DNA of 64,000 bases. Origin: Euryarchaeota archaeon UBA106 (GTDB taxonomy: Archaea; Thermoplasmatota; Poseidoniia; Poseidoniales; Thalassarchaeaceae). Within the stretch, counting starts at the first letter, position 1, and each line of letters opens with the position of its first letter. A program made the translations under genes and the position numbers. Positions 17,812-27,016 of the stretch are shown here, piece after piece. A model generated the notes under the pieces. That model was not told where the DNA came from and did no database searches. It saw nothing but the letters and a program-made list of their open reading frames with translations. The DNA is taken from assembly GCA_002502365.1 (NCBI GenBank), contig DAOJ01000065.1, positions 13,030 through 77,029 of the forward strand. The letters run 5' to 3'.

Positions 17812-18114
17812 TTGCGTGACCAAAGGATAGGTTTAGCCCTTCTTGTAATAGCAATAATTCTATTCGCATATTCTATTGATCGTATGGATTATTGGGACCA
17901 AGCAGACAAAGCTTACGAGAAAGAATGTCTGCCTCATAATAATCCTCAGCCAAACGCGGAAATCTGTCAGGAATTGGAAAATGAAGCAAATTCTCGATTA
18001 ACCAAATTTTCTCTAATATTATTTTCATCAATTGTAATGTCGCTTATTGGTCTTGTATATCTTCTTCCTCAGGGGGATGAGTACCCTAAATCTCCACCAG
18101 GTGGAAGGTTCTAG
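17812..18114 (+). CDS. Small membrane protein, 100 aa, two TM helices
   Basis: Two hydrophobic helices (about residues 6-22 and 63-84) flank a ~40-residue loop containing two cysteines (ECLPHNN and EICQELE). The C-terminus is short and basic. The start is TTG at 17812 after GAGGGTTAAA. It lies 10 bp after the phosphorylase gene and about 40 bp before the MazG-like gene, suggesting one transcript. I do not recognise the family. The two cysteines may form a disulfide if the loop is outside the membrane. Confidence 0.65.
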   Translation: MRDQRIGLALLVIAIILFAYSIDRMDYWDQADKAYEKECLPHNNPQPNAEICQELENEANSRLTKFSLILFSSIVMSLIGLVYLLPQGDEYPKSPPGGRF

Positions 18115-18156
18115 GGGATTAGACAATTTGATGGTTCTCCAACATCTGGGCGCTCT

Positions 18157-18546
18157 ATGGAAAGGCTCCTGAGTGTAGATGATTGGAAGGAAATTGATTG
18201 GAATTCTAAGCCCGATGGCTCTTGGTCTACCATGATGGCTAGGGTTGCCGCTTTCCATAGTAAACACGATTTCGCCAACCCTGAGAATAATGGTCATGAT
18301 ATGGGTTACCGTGTGGCCCTAACCGTTGAGGAATTAGGTGAGTTTGCAGCGGCAATCACCAAAGGAAAGCCTAAGGAAGAAGCCTCCGAAGAACTAGCAG
18401 ATTTGTTGATTTTGATTCTTGGCCACTCTCTTGCAATGCACATTGATTTGGAATCCGAATTCCATACCAAAATGGACAAAATAATGCAAAGAAAAGCCAG
18501 AAGAGGAAACTTGGGAATTAGAGTAACAGAATACGACGGAGAATGA
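18157..18546 (+). CDS. MazG-like nucleotide pyrophosphohydrolase
   Basis: A 129-residue all-alpha NTP pyrophosphatase. It has the MazG/dUTPase-superfamily metal motifs EELGE (helix 1) and EELADLLI (helix 2), followed by FHTKMDKIMQRKARRG. Members hydrolyse nucleoside triphosphates to monophosphate and PPi, often to clean damaged or non-canonical nucleotides. The exact substrate cannot be read from sequence. It follows the small membrane protein, and a promoter-like AT-rich region comes next, so it probably ends this transcript. Confidence 0.85.
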   Translation: MERLLSVDDWKEIDWNSKPDGSWSTMMARVAAFHSKHDFANPENNGHDMGYRVALTVEELGEFAAAITKGKPKEEASEELADLLILILGHSLAMHIDLESEFHTKMDKIMQRKARRGNLGIRVTEYDGE

Positions 18547-18601
18547 ATTTGGATAAAATTCTACACCTGTCATAATAAATCTCGTACTCAATTTTATTAG
18601 A

Positions 18602-18613
18602 TTTTTTTAAATT
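18602..18613 (+). promoter_or_regulatory. TATA-box-like element for a leaderless flavoprotein mRNA
   Basis: The stretch TTTTTTTAAATT is centred about 27 nt before the ATG at 18635. In archaea that distance places the transcription start at or next to the start codon, and no ribosome site lies between. This predicts a leaderless transcript for the flavoprotein gene. Confidence 0.4.
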
Positions 18614-18634
18614 GTTAATAATGTCGGGTCAACT

Positions 18635-19807
18635 ATGGCGTTGGACATACAAACCGCTCAAGATGATGAAGAATCGAATCCAAAAGTCGACTCTGAAACT
18701 TATGATGTAATTATCGTCGGAGCAGGTGCAGCGGGAATCGGTGTTGGAATTGCTATTGCTCATGCAGGAATTGAGAACTTCCTGATTGTTGATAGAGATA
18801 CAGTAGGTTCCTCTTTTTCTTCATGGCCAGAAGAGACTCGATTCATTACGCCCTCATTTCCCAGTAATTCTATTGGAATGCTAGATCTAAATTCGATTGC
18901 AATCGGGATATCTCCCGCATTTAGCATGAAGGTTGAGCACCCTACTGGTAAAGAATACGCCGAACACTTACAGGATATAGCTGAATATTTTGAGCTCCCA
19001 ATTTTAGAAAATACAAATGTAGATTCTATAGAGAAAATCGACGGTTTATTTCATCTAAATATTGGTGACAGTAACTTGCTGGCGAAGAATGTAATTTGGG
19101 CTGCAGGGGAATATCAATATCCACTTTTGGATGGATTTGAAGGTGTTGAATTATGTAGGCATACGGCAACAGTTTCGAGATATGCAGATTTACAAGGGGA
19201 CAATTTTCTAATTATCGGGGGATACGAAAGTGGAATAGATGCTGCATATCATCTTGCTAATAATGGTAAAAAGGTGGTATTATTCGACATTAACAGCCCA
19301 TGGGACGAAGAAAGTTCAGATCCAAGTATTACTTTGTCTACCTTTTCATTCGAACGAATGAGAAATTCCAATTTTGAAAATAATGTTAGATTAAACCCGC
19401 AGACTCAGGTAAAATCAGTCAATATATTAGATGGAACATACGAAGTCAGAACTCAAGATGGGCAAGTCTTCAGTTCTGATTCTAAGCCTCTATTCGCAGG
19501 CGGATTCGACGGAAGTCACAAATTCGTGTCAAATTTATTCGATGAAAGAGAAGATGGATTCCCCCTACTGAATGATAGTGACGAATCAACTATAGTTCCT
19601 GGTATGTACCTCTGTGGTCCATCAGTTCGTCATGACGGTCATATTTTTTGTTTCATTTTCAAATATAGACAACGGTTTGCAATCGTCGCACAAGCAATTG
19701 CATCGTCCCTAGATATTGATACCGATGAATTCGTTGAGGCTTACAGGGGTTGGGGGATGTATTTAGACGATTTATCCTGTTGCGGACAGGAGTGTTTGAC
19801 ATGTTGA
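18635..19807 (+). CDS. FAD-dependent oxidoreductase with cysteine-rich C-terminus
   Basis: A two-dinucleotide-domain flavoprotein. The first Rossmann motif (VIIVGAGAAGIGVG, about residues 25-38) binds FAD, a second (FLIIGGYESGIDAAYHL) binds NAD(P)H, and GMYLCGPSVRHDGHIFC near the C-terminus is the FAD-contacting region. The fold resembles thioredoxin-reductase-like or monooxygenase-like enzymes (CzcO/YpdA relatives). The last residues are CCGQECLTC (382-390), with four cysteines that could bind a metal or act as a redox relay. A 66-residue membrane protein overlaps its 3' end. The substrate is unknown. Confidence 0.85.
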   Translation: MALDIQTAQDDEESNPKVDSETYDVIIVGAGAAGIGVGIAIAHAGIENFLIVDRDTVGSSFSSWPEETRFITPSFPSNSIGMLDLNSIAIGISPAFSMKVEHPTGKEYAEHLQDIAEYFELPILENTNVDSIEKIDGLFHLNIGDSNLLAKNVIWAAGEYQYPLLDGFEGVELCRHTATVSRYADLQGDNFLIIGGYESGIDAAYHLANNGKKVVLFDINSPWDEESSDPSITLSTFSFERMRNSNFENNVRLNPQTQVKSVNILDGTYEVRTQDGQVFSSDSKPLFAGGFDGSHKFVSNLFDEREDGFPLLNDSDESTIVPGMYLCGPSVRHDGHIFCFIFKYRQRFAIVAQAIASSLDIDTDEFVEAYRGWGMYLDDLSCCGQECLTC

Positions 19808-20001
19808 AGGGAAATGAAACTCGAATAGGAAAAATTCTGAGTATTGAATGGCTTGGACAAACCCTTGCAAGTCTATGCTGGATTATCAGTGTATTCGTAT
19901 ACGAAATTGAAGGCCCTGGTGATTGGTTACAATTGGGGGCTGCTTCATTTTGGATGATGTCAAACATTTCGGCAATATTTAGCATAAAACAACATGGCTA
20001 A
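19801..20001 (+). CDS. Small membrane protein, 66 aa, overlapping the flavoprotein stop
   Basis: The ATG at 19801 overlaps the flavoprotein's final codons (ATGTTGA), which points to translational coupling. The 66 residues hold two hydrophobic helices (about 12-30 and 40-58), of the SemiSWEET/PQ-loop-like size class: IEWLGQTLASLCWIISVFVY and then WLQLGAASFWMMSNISAIFSI. A longer reading from 19750 would overlap the flavoprotein and is not needed. The function is unknown; a membrane anchor or partner for the flavoprotein is plausible. Confidence 0.6.
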   Translation: MLKGNETRIGKILSIEWLGQTLASLCWIISVFVYEIEGPGDWLQLGAASFWMMSNISAIFSIKQHG

Positions 20002-20041
20002 TAATTCAGAATCCGCAGCCAACTGAACCATGATTATATCC

Positions 20042-20443
20042 TTAATGAAAAGTTTTTGTTCTCTTTTCCATAGTATATTCTGCTATCCACAAACTAACCC
20101 ATATTCCCGCTAATTGCAATGTTAGTCTCACTAAATTTCCTAATTCCGTTAATGATTCACCATCGCCCAGTTCGACTGAAAATATCCACATGTATAGATT
20201 TGCAGGATATAGCCAAACCAACATAGCAGCACTTGCAAAACCACCAATTCCTCTTAATGAGGGGATTATGAGTAAAGTTCCTACAACAATCTCTACAATT
20301 CCACTAAGTATTACCCAAAATTTAGCAGAACCAAGGAATGGTGGTACAATTGGCTCGAACCATTCAGTATCTGTGAAATGCAAAATTCCGACATATACAA
20401 AAAACGAACCACCGATAATTGCGAACAAGTCGCGTGAATTCAT
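20042..20443 (-). CDS. DoxX-like small membrane protein
   Basis: 133 residues with four predicted membrane helices. The pattern RDLFAIIGGSFFVYVGILHFTDTEWF, then FWVILSGIVEIVVGTLLIIPSLR, is typical of the DoxX/DUF4870-like family. The ATG at 20443 begins one base after the folA stop, and the longer reading from 20485 would overlap folA, so I prefer the shorter form. It is last in a thyA-folA-doxX run. The DoxX family is linked to thiol/redox stress in some bacteria, but the role here is unknown. Confidence 0.75.
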   Translation of the reverse strand: MNSRDLFAIIGGSFFVYVGILHFTDTEWFEPIVPPFLGSAKFWVILSGIVEIVVGTLLIIPSLRGIGGFASAAMLVWLYPANLYMWIFSVELGDGESLTELGNLVRLTLQLAGIWVSLWIAEYTMEKRTKTFH

Positions 20444-20444
20444 A

Positions 20445-20954
20445 TCATCGCCTAGTCCAGATGGAATATGTAGTGTCGTATTCATTGTTGGAGTCTAATT
20501 GCAATTTTTCGATAACTTCCTCAGACCATTCAGACCTATTCCAGTAGGGGAATTTTACTTCACCACTCTCTGTGGTTTTGACGGTTGTAAGATGAATTTC
20601 TTCTACTCGATCAAGGAACATTTGGTAAATCTGAGCCCCGCCAATAATCCAGCATTCATCGCAACCATCTGCATAGGCGATTTCTATTGCTCGACCGATA
20701 TATAGAGCAGTTTCTGCTCCATCTGCTTCCCATCCGGTGTCTCTTGACATGACGATGTTCAATCTCTCAGGTAATGGCCTATACGCTTCGGGGAGTGAAT
20801 CCCAAGTTTTTCTTCCCATTATTACAGCGTTAAATCCATCTCCTTCAGTCAATTGTTTGAATCGAGCCATATCAGAAGCCAGACGCCATGGAAGGCCTTC
20901 TCCTCTTCCTATACAGCCATCTTCATCCATCGCCACAATCATTGCCATTCGCAT
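20445..20954 (-). CDS. folA: Dihydrofolate reductase
   Basis: DHFR reduces dihydrofolate to tetrahydrofolate with NADPH and regenerates the folate oxidised by ThyA. Diagnostic features are MAMIVAMDEDGCIGRGEGLPW near the N-terminus, DMARFKQLTEG with the catalytic acid region, VIMGRKTWDSLP, NIVMSRDTGW, and WIIGGAQIYQMFLDRVEEI. The 169 residues are normal for bacterial-type DHFR. It lies 9 bp after thyA on the same strand, a common bacterial-like pairing. Many archaea use other folate or methanopterin routes, so this suggests a bacterial-type folate cycle. Confidence 0.96.
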   Translation of the reverse strand: MRMAMIVAMDEDGCIGRGEGLPWRLASDMARFKQLTEGDGFNAVIMGRKTWDSLPEAYRPLPERLNIVMSRDTGWEADGAETALYIGRAIEIAYADGCDECWIIGGAQIYQMFLDRVEEIHLTTVKTTESGEVKFPYWNRSEWSEEVIEKLQLDSNNEYDTTYSIWTRR

Positions 20955-20963
20955 ATTTATTCC

Positions 20964-21758
20964 TCAAACTGATATAGGTGCAGAGATGTGTGGGTGATGC
21001 TCATAATTGAGAATTTCAATACTTTCAGCAGTAAACTCATCAATTTCTGAGATAGTCTCATCTAACTTGAGTTTAGGCAATGGAAGTGGTTTCCTAGAAA
21101 TTTGTTCCTTGGCTTGTTCTAAGTGATTTAGGTACAAATGACAATCTCCCCCAGTCCAGACAAATTCTCCTGGTTGCAAACCGCATACTTGAGCCATCAT
21201 ACAGGTCAGCAGGCTGTATGATGAAATATTGAATGGGACTCCAAGAAAAGCATCAGCACTTCTTTGGTATAATTGACAGGACAATTTTCCTTCGTTGACA
21301 TAGAATTGGAAAAAAGCATGGCAAGGCATTAGCGCCATGTCTTCCAATTCACCAACATTCCAAGCTGAAACAATTATTCTTCGTGAATTCGGGTTCTGTT
21401 TGATCATTTCAATGGCGTTTTCAATTTGGTCAACGACCCTGCCATCATTAGTCTCCCATTTTCTCCATTGTTTTCCATAAACAGGTCCAAGGTCACCATC
21501 CTCGTCTGCCCATTCGTTCCATATACGGACATTATTTTCCTGTAGATAGGCAACGTTAGTATCTCCAGATAAAAACCACAACAGTTCATGGATGATACTA
21601 GGCCAGTGGAGCTTTTTTGTGGTAACCGCTGGAAAAGATTCAGTAAGGTCAAACCTCATTTGATGCCCAAAAACAGAGATTGTACCTGTGCCTGTACGGT
21701 CTGATTTTTCTACTCCCTCATCGAGTATTCGTTCGAGGAATGCTAGGTATTGCTCCAT
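20964..21758 (-). CDS. thyA: Thymidylate synthase ThyA
   Basis: ThyA methylates dUMP to dTMP using methylenetetrahydrofolate. The start at 21758 gives [15 protein letters not shown] and a 264-residue protein with the catalytic cysteine at C146 in [12 protein letters not shown], the same length and cysteine position as E. coli ThyA. Other signatures are [28 protein letters not shown] and [12 protein letters not shown] longer reading from 21791 adds 11 residues that the family lacks. It is the first gene of a thyA-folA-doxX operon. Confidence 0.97.
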   Translation of the reverse strand: MEQYLAFLERILDEGVEKSDRTGTGTISVFGHQMRFDLTESFPAVTTKKLHWPSIIHELLWFLSGDTNVAYLQENNVRIWNEWADEDGDLGPVYGKQWRKWETNDGRVVDQIENAIEMIKQNPNSRRIIVSAWNVGELEDMALMPCHAFFQFYVNEGKLSCQLYQRSADAFLGVPFNISSYSLLTCMMAQVCGLQPGEFVWTGGDCHLYLNHLEQAKEQISRKPLPLPKLKLDETISEIDEFTAESIEILNYEHHPHISAPISV

Positions 21759-21837
21759 GGTTACTAGCATCGGACGCCATCTCAAGTCCATGAAGGATGC
21801 GGCACTCGTTACTCCGATTCTGATCGTTAAATCTGTA

Positions 21838-22614
21838 TCATGGAGCCCCTAATTCTCTTAGATTCTCCATTAGTTGGTCTGTAAATTTCCGATACAATGA
21901 TTTCATGATGGATCTTTGCCCGTGCTCATCTAACTTTACCAAATTGTCAACATCCCCGTCAGTGAAATTACCTCCTTCAGAGCTGGCTAACCAATCTGCA
22001 AACGTAATTGGAAAATCGATGTTAACTTGCACTTTCGCAAGTGGGTTGATTATTGCTGAACCCGGAGCCATAAAGTCCCTAGAACCAATTATTGCCATTG
22101 GTACAATTGGGACATTTGGGAACTTAGCCGCTAATCTTGCAACTCCTGTTTTCCCTCTCGATAAATAAGGTGCTTGCTTATTTCTTGAGCGGGTTCCTTC
22201 AGGAAAAATTCCCATTATATTTCCACTTGACAATACGTCAACGGCACTAGTCAAGGCATCTCCTCCGCCTGATTCTCTATAGGTTTCAATTTGACCTGTT
22301 GAAGTCATTATTTTCTGAAATTTCCTATCTTCAAAGTGTTCTGCTTTAGCAAGATAGTGAACTGGTCTTCTTGCACCCATTATCTTGACGATTGGATCTA
22401 TATGGGATGTATGGTTTCCTGTTAATATCGCGGGGCCGTTTTTTGGAATTCTTTCCAATCCTTGGTACCTCACGTTTGTGATTGACCTTACAAGAGGTGG
22501 AAGTACGTACATTAGGCCCCTGTAGAATATTGGAGTTGACTGTTGGTGACCTGAACCCTGTAAGCCAGTCAGGTCCGAAATGTTCTGCAAAGATGCCAAA
22601 CTTAACTCGGCCAT
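21838..22614 (-). CDS. 1-acyl-sn-glycerol-3-phosphate acyltransferase-like protein (PlsC family)
   Basis: A lysophospholipid acyltransferase-like protein. It has the NHTSHIDP (HX4D) motif for catalysis, a second block around YLAKAEHF, and FPEGTRS for glycerol-phosphate binding. Archaeal membranes use ether lipids, so a PlsC-like enzyme is notable. Such genes occur in marine euryarchaea and could make bacterial-type ester lipids or acylate another substrate. The start at 22614 (MAELSLASL, 258 residues) has a TATA-like AAAGAAATAAT about 28 nt upstream; ATG 22638 is an alternative. It is divergent from the secreted protein gene. Confidence 0.88.
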   Translation of the reverse strand: MAELSLASLQNISDLTGLQGSGHQQSTPIFYRGLMYVLPPLVRSITNVRYQGLERIPKNGPAILTGNHTSHIDPIVKIMGARRPVHYLAKAEHFEDRKFQKIMTSTGQIETYRESGGGDALTSAVDVLSSGNIMGIFPEGTRSRNKQAPYLSRGKTGVARLAAKFPNVPIVPMAIIGSRDFMAPGSAIINPLAKVQVNIDFPITFADWLASSEGGNFTDGDVDNLVKLDEHGQRSIMKSLYRKFTDQLMENLRELGAP

Positions 22615-22693
22615 GGTATGTCGAAGACTTAGAGGCATTATTTCTTTACGGAAGTCCGATGCCTTCTTTTGGAGTCCCCTACAGCGATTGATT

Positions 22694-23812
22694 GTGGTGA
22701 ATCGCAGAGCGGTTAGCATCGTGCTTTGTAGCATCTTAATCATACCCATTTCAACTCCTTCAGTTGTTGCAGAATGGGACGATGATAATTGGCTGAAAAA
22801 CATCATTGGACCAGAACGACTTGAGCTTGGAGACGAGTTTGGTTGTCATGGTTTTGAAGGAATAGATTTGAGAGAAGAGGCTTGGGTTATTCAGGGTTGC
22901 AGAGATTACCTAAGCGGTTTCACAGACGCATCCCGTTGGGGTGCTCCTCCGATTTCGTTCGGCCATCCAAACGGGCCAGTAACCGAAGATGTAGCCCGCT
23001 CGCTTTCAGATGCAGGTTTTTCTATTATTGGAGATAGAATCGAAGGCGATACCTATGGGTTAAATGTTGTAAATAGACTTACCAGCCTTGAGAAAGGCCA
23101 AGCGAATTTAACCGCTATAGAAAACGCTGCAGAAGACAGTTTAGTCAGTTTGTATTGGATTGGTAGATGGCATGATGTGAACATCCGTGAAGATAAATCT
23201 GCAATATCCTTGATAACTTCTCAGGAGGTTTGGTTTACAACTTGGGGGGAATGGTTTGGTCACAAGCAATCGGGTGAGTCTTTTGAACGAATTTTAGTCA
23301 ATGACCCAACGATGAAAACATATCGTATTTCTACTTTTGAAGAATCATCTTGGTCTGTCCCAGGAACTGCATTCTTTGAGTGGTCAGAACCGCCAATAAA
23401 TATTCAATTCAACGGAGAAAATGCGATGATTATACCCAGTGGACAAAAGCATTTGATCACAGGAGTTCGCCCTGTTGAAGGTGGTGCATTTGTTACAGTA
23501 AAACCAGGTGTGTTCGTAGATTTTATTTTCGAATCAGAAAATATTTCTGTAAACCATAGTCCACAGTTAACATTCAATGGTTTACACCACTCAGTGAGTG
23601 TAGTTGGACATCATGTTACAAATCTACATGACTGGACTTCTGATTTTCATGAATCTCCTCTTAGGTTTACTTGGTTAATTGAACGTCCCGCGGCACTGGA
23701 AATGGATTGGAGACTCCCTGTGTTGGCAATCGGGATTCTAATTTCCACTCCAATTGCAATCAAATGGGTTGTAGCCAGAGATAAAGAAAACGAAAATCAA
23801 CGTTGGGATTAA
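22694..23812 (+). CDS. Secreted/membrane-anchored protein, possible polysaccharide-deacetylase-like domain
   Basis: Starting at GTG 22694 or 22697 gives NRRAVSIVLCSILIIPISTPSVVA, a clear signal peptide, and then ~330 residues outside. A C-terminal helix (WRLPVLAIGILISTPIAIKWVV) anchors the protein. The segment GAPPISFGHPNGPVTEDVARSL resembles the deacetylase pattern that places a Gly-His-Pro before a helix, but the Asp/His metal triad is not clearly visible, so this is only a suggestion. A beta-rich region follows. The longer reading from 22580 would overlap the plsC start region and is unlikely. Confidence 0.72.
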   Translation: MVNRRAVSIVLCSILIIPISTPSVVAEWDDDNWLKNIIGPERLELGDEFGCHGFEGIDLREEAWVIQGCRDYLSGFTDASRWGAPPISFGHPNGPVTEDVARSLSDAGFSIIGDRIEGDTYGLNVVNRLTSLEKGQANLTAIENAAEDSLVSLYWIGRWHDVNIREDKSAISLITSQEVWFTTWGEWFGHKQSGESFERILVNDPTMKTYRISTFEESSWSVPGTAFFEWSEPPINIQFNGENAMIIPSGQKHLITGVRPVEGGAFVTVKPGVFVDFIFESENISVNHSPQLTFNGLHHSVSVVGHHVTNLHDWTSDFHESPLRFTWLIERPAALEMDWRLPVLAIGILISTPIAIKWVVARDKENENQRWD

Positions 23813-23863
23813 CTAATTTACAAACATCCAAAGAACATATCCTGATGTTTTTTCTAAGTTAGA

Positions 23864-24916
23864 TTATATTTCCGGCCCATCAATTCGTATATTGTTCAAT
23901 TTCATAACGTTGATAATTTTAGAAATAGTTTCATTTCCCAATGTTTCTGGTGCATGGACGCCTACAGGTAACATGTCTGGATCTTCTAACCAGGCTTCTA
24001 CACAACACGCCGTCACCATTCCAGTTGCTCTAGCCATAGAATGACCATCGTCTCCTCCATGGTCCTCGACTTCCCACTCGAAAATTTCACCATTTCTCGA
24101 CTCAGCTCTAACCTTCATCCAAGTAAATTCAGGGATCTTGTGGTCATAACTCCACTCGAAAATCAATTCGTCTTCATTCAAATCACCAGATTCTCTTTCG
24201 TCGATAAATTTCTGAATATGGCCCGGCCATCGGACGGTGAATTCGGACATCTCAACCGCTGGAATTGATTTCAGTACAGAACGTAATCCATCTGTTAGAA
24301 AAGCCTCCATTTCACCATGCTCTCCGGTATCAACCATATGGCGCTGAGTTAAGGCTGGAAGAACGACTTCTTCTCCTTGGCGAATAACCCTAGCTGGCCT
24401 AGTATATTCTGCAATTACATCAATGGGGGAAAATGGAGCCATATACTTCCATTCCCCATACGGTCCCGTAGGGTTTCCACCTACCCAAACTTCGGCTTTC
24501 TCTAAAGGCCCAATTGCTCTATCAGCATAGGCTAACAACATATTGGATAAACCGGGTGCTATACCTACGTCCCAGAGAATACTAGCCCCGTAATCCTGTG
24601 CTTTTTGGTTATCTCTGTCAGGTGTATGTTTACTGAAACTTAAATCCACTAGTCGATATCTACTTTCAGCGAGATCGGTTGTTGCCATATGTCCGATATC
24701 ACCGGGTAACATATTCACAACAATGTCAACTTGACCATTGTTGCTCATAGACATCAGGTTATCTAAAACATCGCCTTGATGTACCGTAATTCCTTCAATG
24801 CCCATTACTCGATGGGGCTGAATGTCATAGGCGTGAACTTGGTGTCCCAGTGCAGCTAGACGTTTTGCAACCCAAGCTCCCACTAACCCGCAACCTAAGC
24901 AATGAACCACAGCCAT
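23864..24916 (-). CDS. Saccharopine dehydrogenase-like oxidoreductase
   Basis: An N-terminal Rossmann fold (LGCGLVGAWVAKRLAALGHQVHAYD) binds NAD(P), followed by VDIVVNMLPGDIG and DVGIAPGLSNMLLAYA. These match the saccharopine dehydrogenase/lysine 6-dehydrogenase/carboxynorspermidine synthase group. The C-terminal domain has ~200 residues of mixed fold with EWEVEDHGGDDGHSMARATGM. The substrate (lysine, saccharopine or an amino-acid polyamine) cannot be decided from sequence. It is divergent from trpS. The start ATG at 24916 lacks a strong ribosome site. Confidence 0.85.
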   Translation of the reverse strand: MAVVHCLGCGLVGAWVAKRLAALGHQVHAYDIQPHRVMGIEGITVHQGDVLDNLMSMSNNGQVDIVVNMLPGDIGHMATTDLAESRYRLVDLSFSKHTPDRDNQKAQDYGASILWDVGIAPGLSNMLLAYADRAIGPLEKAEVWVGGNPTGPYGEWKYMAPFSPIDVIAEYTRPARVIRQGEEVVLPALTQRHMVDTGEHGEMEAFLTDGLRSVLKSIPAVEMSEFTVRWPGHIQKFIDERESGDLNEDELIFEWSYDHKIPEFTWMKVRAESRNGEIFEWEVEDHGGDDGHSMARATGMVTACCVEAWLEDPDMLPVGVHAPETLGNETISKIINVMKLNNIRIDGPEI

Positions 24917-25003
24917 GATTGCCGAAAGCCGGTTAAGTTATTGATTAGTTCCAGTTGGCTATCTGAGGCATTTTTGAAGCGATTACTTGATTGAGGAGAG
25001 CAT

Positions 25004-26398
25004 TTGCGAGGTATCGTGGAAGACTCCTCTCGCATAGACCCATGGTCGTCGGAGCAATCAACAGATTATGCTCGAATTCGCGATCAATTTGGCCTAGAAG
25101 GCGTCAACATATCTAAGATTCCAAACCCAAGCATGTTACACCGTAGGGGTATTATTTTCGCCCAAAGAGATTTAGACGTAGTTTTGGGTTGTATGGAGCG
25201 TAAGGATCCGTTTGGAGTTCTAACCGGATTGATGCCAAGTGGCAGGATGCACCTTGGTCATTCAATGGTTATCGAACAGGTTAGATGGTTTCAACAACAA
25301 GGTGCAGACATTACTGTAACAGTGGCTGACCTTGAAGCATTGGCTACCCGTGGAACTAGCCTCGAAACTGGTCGGGAAACAGCAATCAAGGAATACATTC
25401 ACAATTATGCTGCTTTAGGGCTTGATCCTGATACAACAAATGTTTACTTTCAAAGTAGTAGGCCTGAGGTTCAGAGATTAGCATTCACATTGGGTCGTAA
25501 AACTAACCTGTCTGAATTTGAAGCGATTTATGGTTTCAAAGGCGATACAAACCTAGCTCATGTTCAAGCTCCTCTGGTACAAGTTGGAGATATCGTCCAT
25601 CCTCAGCTGGAAGAATTTGGTGGATTACGACCCATCGTGGTTCCTGTAGGAGTTGACCAGGACCCACACTTACGACTCACTCGTGGAATTACTGGTAAAA
25701 CAAACTGGTTCAATGTCAAAGTGAGAAAAGCAGGTGGGCTCACAGTCTCCCTTTCAATACAGGAAGATAACTCTGAACTCTTTGGTACTTCGACCAATGG
25801 TAGGATTGACCGTAAAGTTCGAGAATCTATTTTCGAGCGATTAAAAAATTCACTAACTCCTATCGGTTATTCAGATTATATTTCTAATCCAAAGCATGGT
25901 ACTTTGGATATTCCAGGAGCCAAAGCATCGGATTTATCTCAGGTTAGAATGTGTGTTTTACGATTAGAGCGAGAGTTGGGAGGCATGGGGTTAATGCCGC
26001 CCAGTTCTACATACCACAGATTCGCAGTCGGAATGACTGGAGATAAGATGTCCTCTTCCAAGCCTGAGACTACAATTTTCATGGACGATAGCCAAGAAGA
26101 GATGACTAAGAAGGTTAAACGAGCATTTAGTGGTGGTCAACCAACGGTAGAAGAACATCGGAGACTTGGTGGAGATTGCTCTAAAGATGTAGCATTCCAA
26201 TATCTACAATTCTTCTTCGAATCAGATGATTCAGAATTAAGCAAAATTGCTAGGGACTATGAAGCTGGAAAACTTCTGACGGGCGAAATCAAACAAATTT
26301 GCATTGATAGAGCCAGTGAGTGGCTCAAGGACATAGCTGAAAGAAGGGACATGTGGGATGGCCGATTAGAGGAGTTCCTTGCTCTAGATGCATTGTGA
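25004..26398 (+). CDS. trpS: Tryptophanyl-tRNA synthetase, archaeal/eukaryotic type
   Basis: A class I aminoacyl-tRNA synthetase that charges tRNA-Trp. The HIGH signature is HLGH at residues 83-86 within GLMPSGRMHLGHSMV, and the KMSKS signature is GDKMSSSKPET. The N-terminal part (FGLEGVNIS, HRRGIIFAQRDLDVVL) is typical of the archaeal/eukaryotic TrpRS group rather than TyrRS. The start is TTG at 25004, about 5 nt after GAGGAG. At 464 residues it is slightly longer than typical archaeal TrpRS. It lies alone on the plus strand between minus-strand genes and its 3' end nearly touches the convergent ZPR1 gene. Confidence 0.95.
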   Translation: MRGIVEDSSRIDPWSSEQSTDYARIRDQFGLEGVNISKIPNPSMLHRRGIIFAQRDLDVVLGCMERKDPFGVLTGLMPSGRMHLGHSMVIEQVRWFQQQGADITVTVADLEALATRGTSLETGRETAIKEYIHNYAALGLDPDTTNVYFQSSRPEVQRLAFTLGRKTNLSEFEAIYGFKGDTNLAHVQAPLVQVGDIVHPQLEEFGGLRPIVVPVGVDQDPHLRLTRGITGKTNWFNVKVRKAGGLTVSLSIQEDNSELFGTSTNGRIDRKVRESIFERLKNSLTPIGYSDYISNPKHGTLDIPGAKASDLSQVRMCVLRLERELGGMGLMPPSSTYHRFAVGMTGDKMSSSKPETTIFMDDSQEEMTKKVKRAFSGGQPTVEEHRRLGGDCSKDVAFQYLQFFFESDDSELSKIARDYEAGKLLTGEIKQICIDRASEWLKDIAERRDMWDGRLEEFLALDAL

Positions 26399-26401
26399 GT
26401 T

Positions 26402-27007
26402 TTATTTTTCAAATTCACTGGAATCAAAAACTGGTATTTGAGGACCCGTTGCCAAAGCAGATACTTCTTCCTCAGAAAGTTCTGAAGATTTTGCTGATTT
26501 ATGTAGAATCTGTGAGTGTCCATTAGGGTCCAAAAACAAAAGTTCTGCACTTTCTTTTCCATTTTTTATTCGATCAATCCTTTCTAGCAATTCTTCACAG
26601 GATTTCACTTGTTCTATGCCTTCTTCACCATCTCGAATAGCCCCCCTCATAACTATCCCTATGGCATCAGAAAATCGATTCAAAACACCCTCTATGTTGG
26701 AGATATATCCAGTTGCGTTATCTCCGGGTTCAACCTCTAAACCCAATTCTACAATTCTAACGGTGCAAGAGGAAGATCTCACAACTCGAATAGACATGTG
26801 CTCCAATGAATCTATTTTGAATGAGCATAAAGTTGCTTTTTGTCCCTCTGAAGGGATAAAATCCGTGTGTCGCCAGCCACAATCCGAACAAATCAAAGTC
26901 ATCTCTGTATGCTCTCCAAAGTATGGTATTTCGGAAGTATGAACATTCAGGGAAAGGCTATCTTCAGAAGAACATATAGGACATGGGTAGTTGATTAAAC
27001 TCTCCAA
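26402..27007 (-). CDS. ZPR1-type zinc finger protein
   Basis: The N-terminus has a CPIC...CSDCGW zinc finger followed by RHTDFIP, the hallmark of ZPR1-domain proteins. The second part (SIRVVRSSSCTVRIVELGLEVEPG, then GYISNIEGVLNRFSDAI) fits the ZPR1 beta domain. Eukaryotic ZPR1 binds and helps fold EF-1A; archaeal versions have a single domain of ~200 residues, as here. It is followed by the sepF-like gene upstream on the same strand, about 10 bp away, so the two may be co-transcribed. Confidence 0.88.
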   Translation of the reverse strand: MESLINYPCPICSSEDSLSLNVHTSEIPYFGEHTEMTLICSDCGWRHTDFIPSEGQKATLCSFKIDSLEHMSIRVVRSSSCTVRIVELGLEVEPGDNATGYISNIEGVLNRFSDAIGIVMRGAIRDGEEGIEQVKSCEELLERIDRIKNGKESAELLFLDPNGHSQILHKSAKSSELSEEEVSALATGPQIPVFDSSEFEK

Positions 27008-27016
27008 TTTAACACC

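Noticed and set aside
22580..22693. Longer start for the secreted protein on the plus strand
   Set aside because: It overlaps the 5' region of the divergent plsC gene, and a proper signal peptide begins only at GTG 22694-22697.
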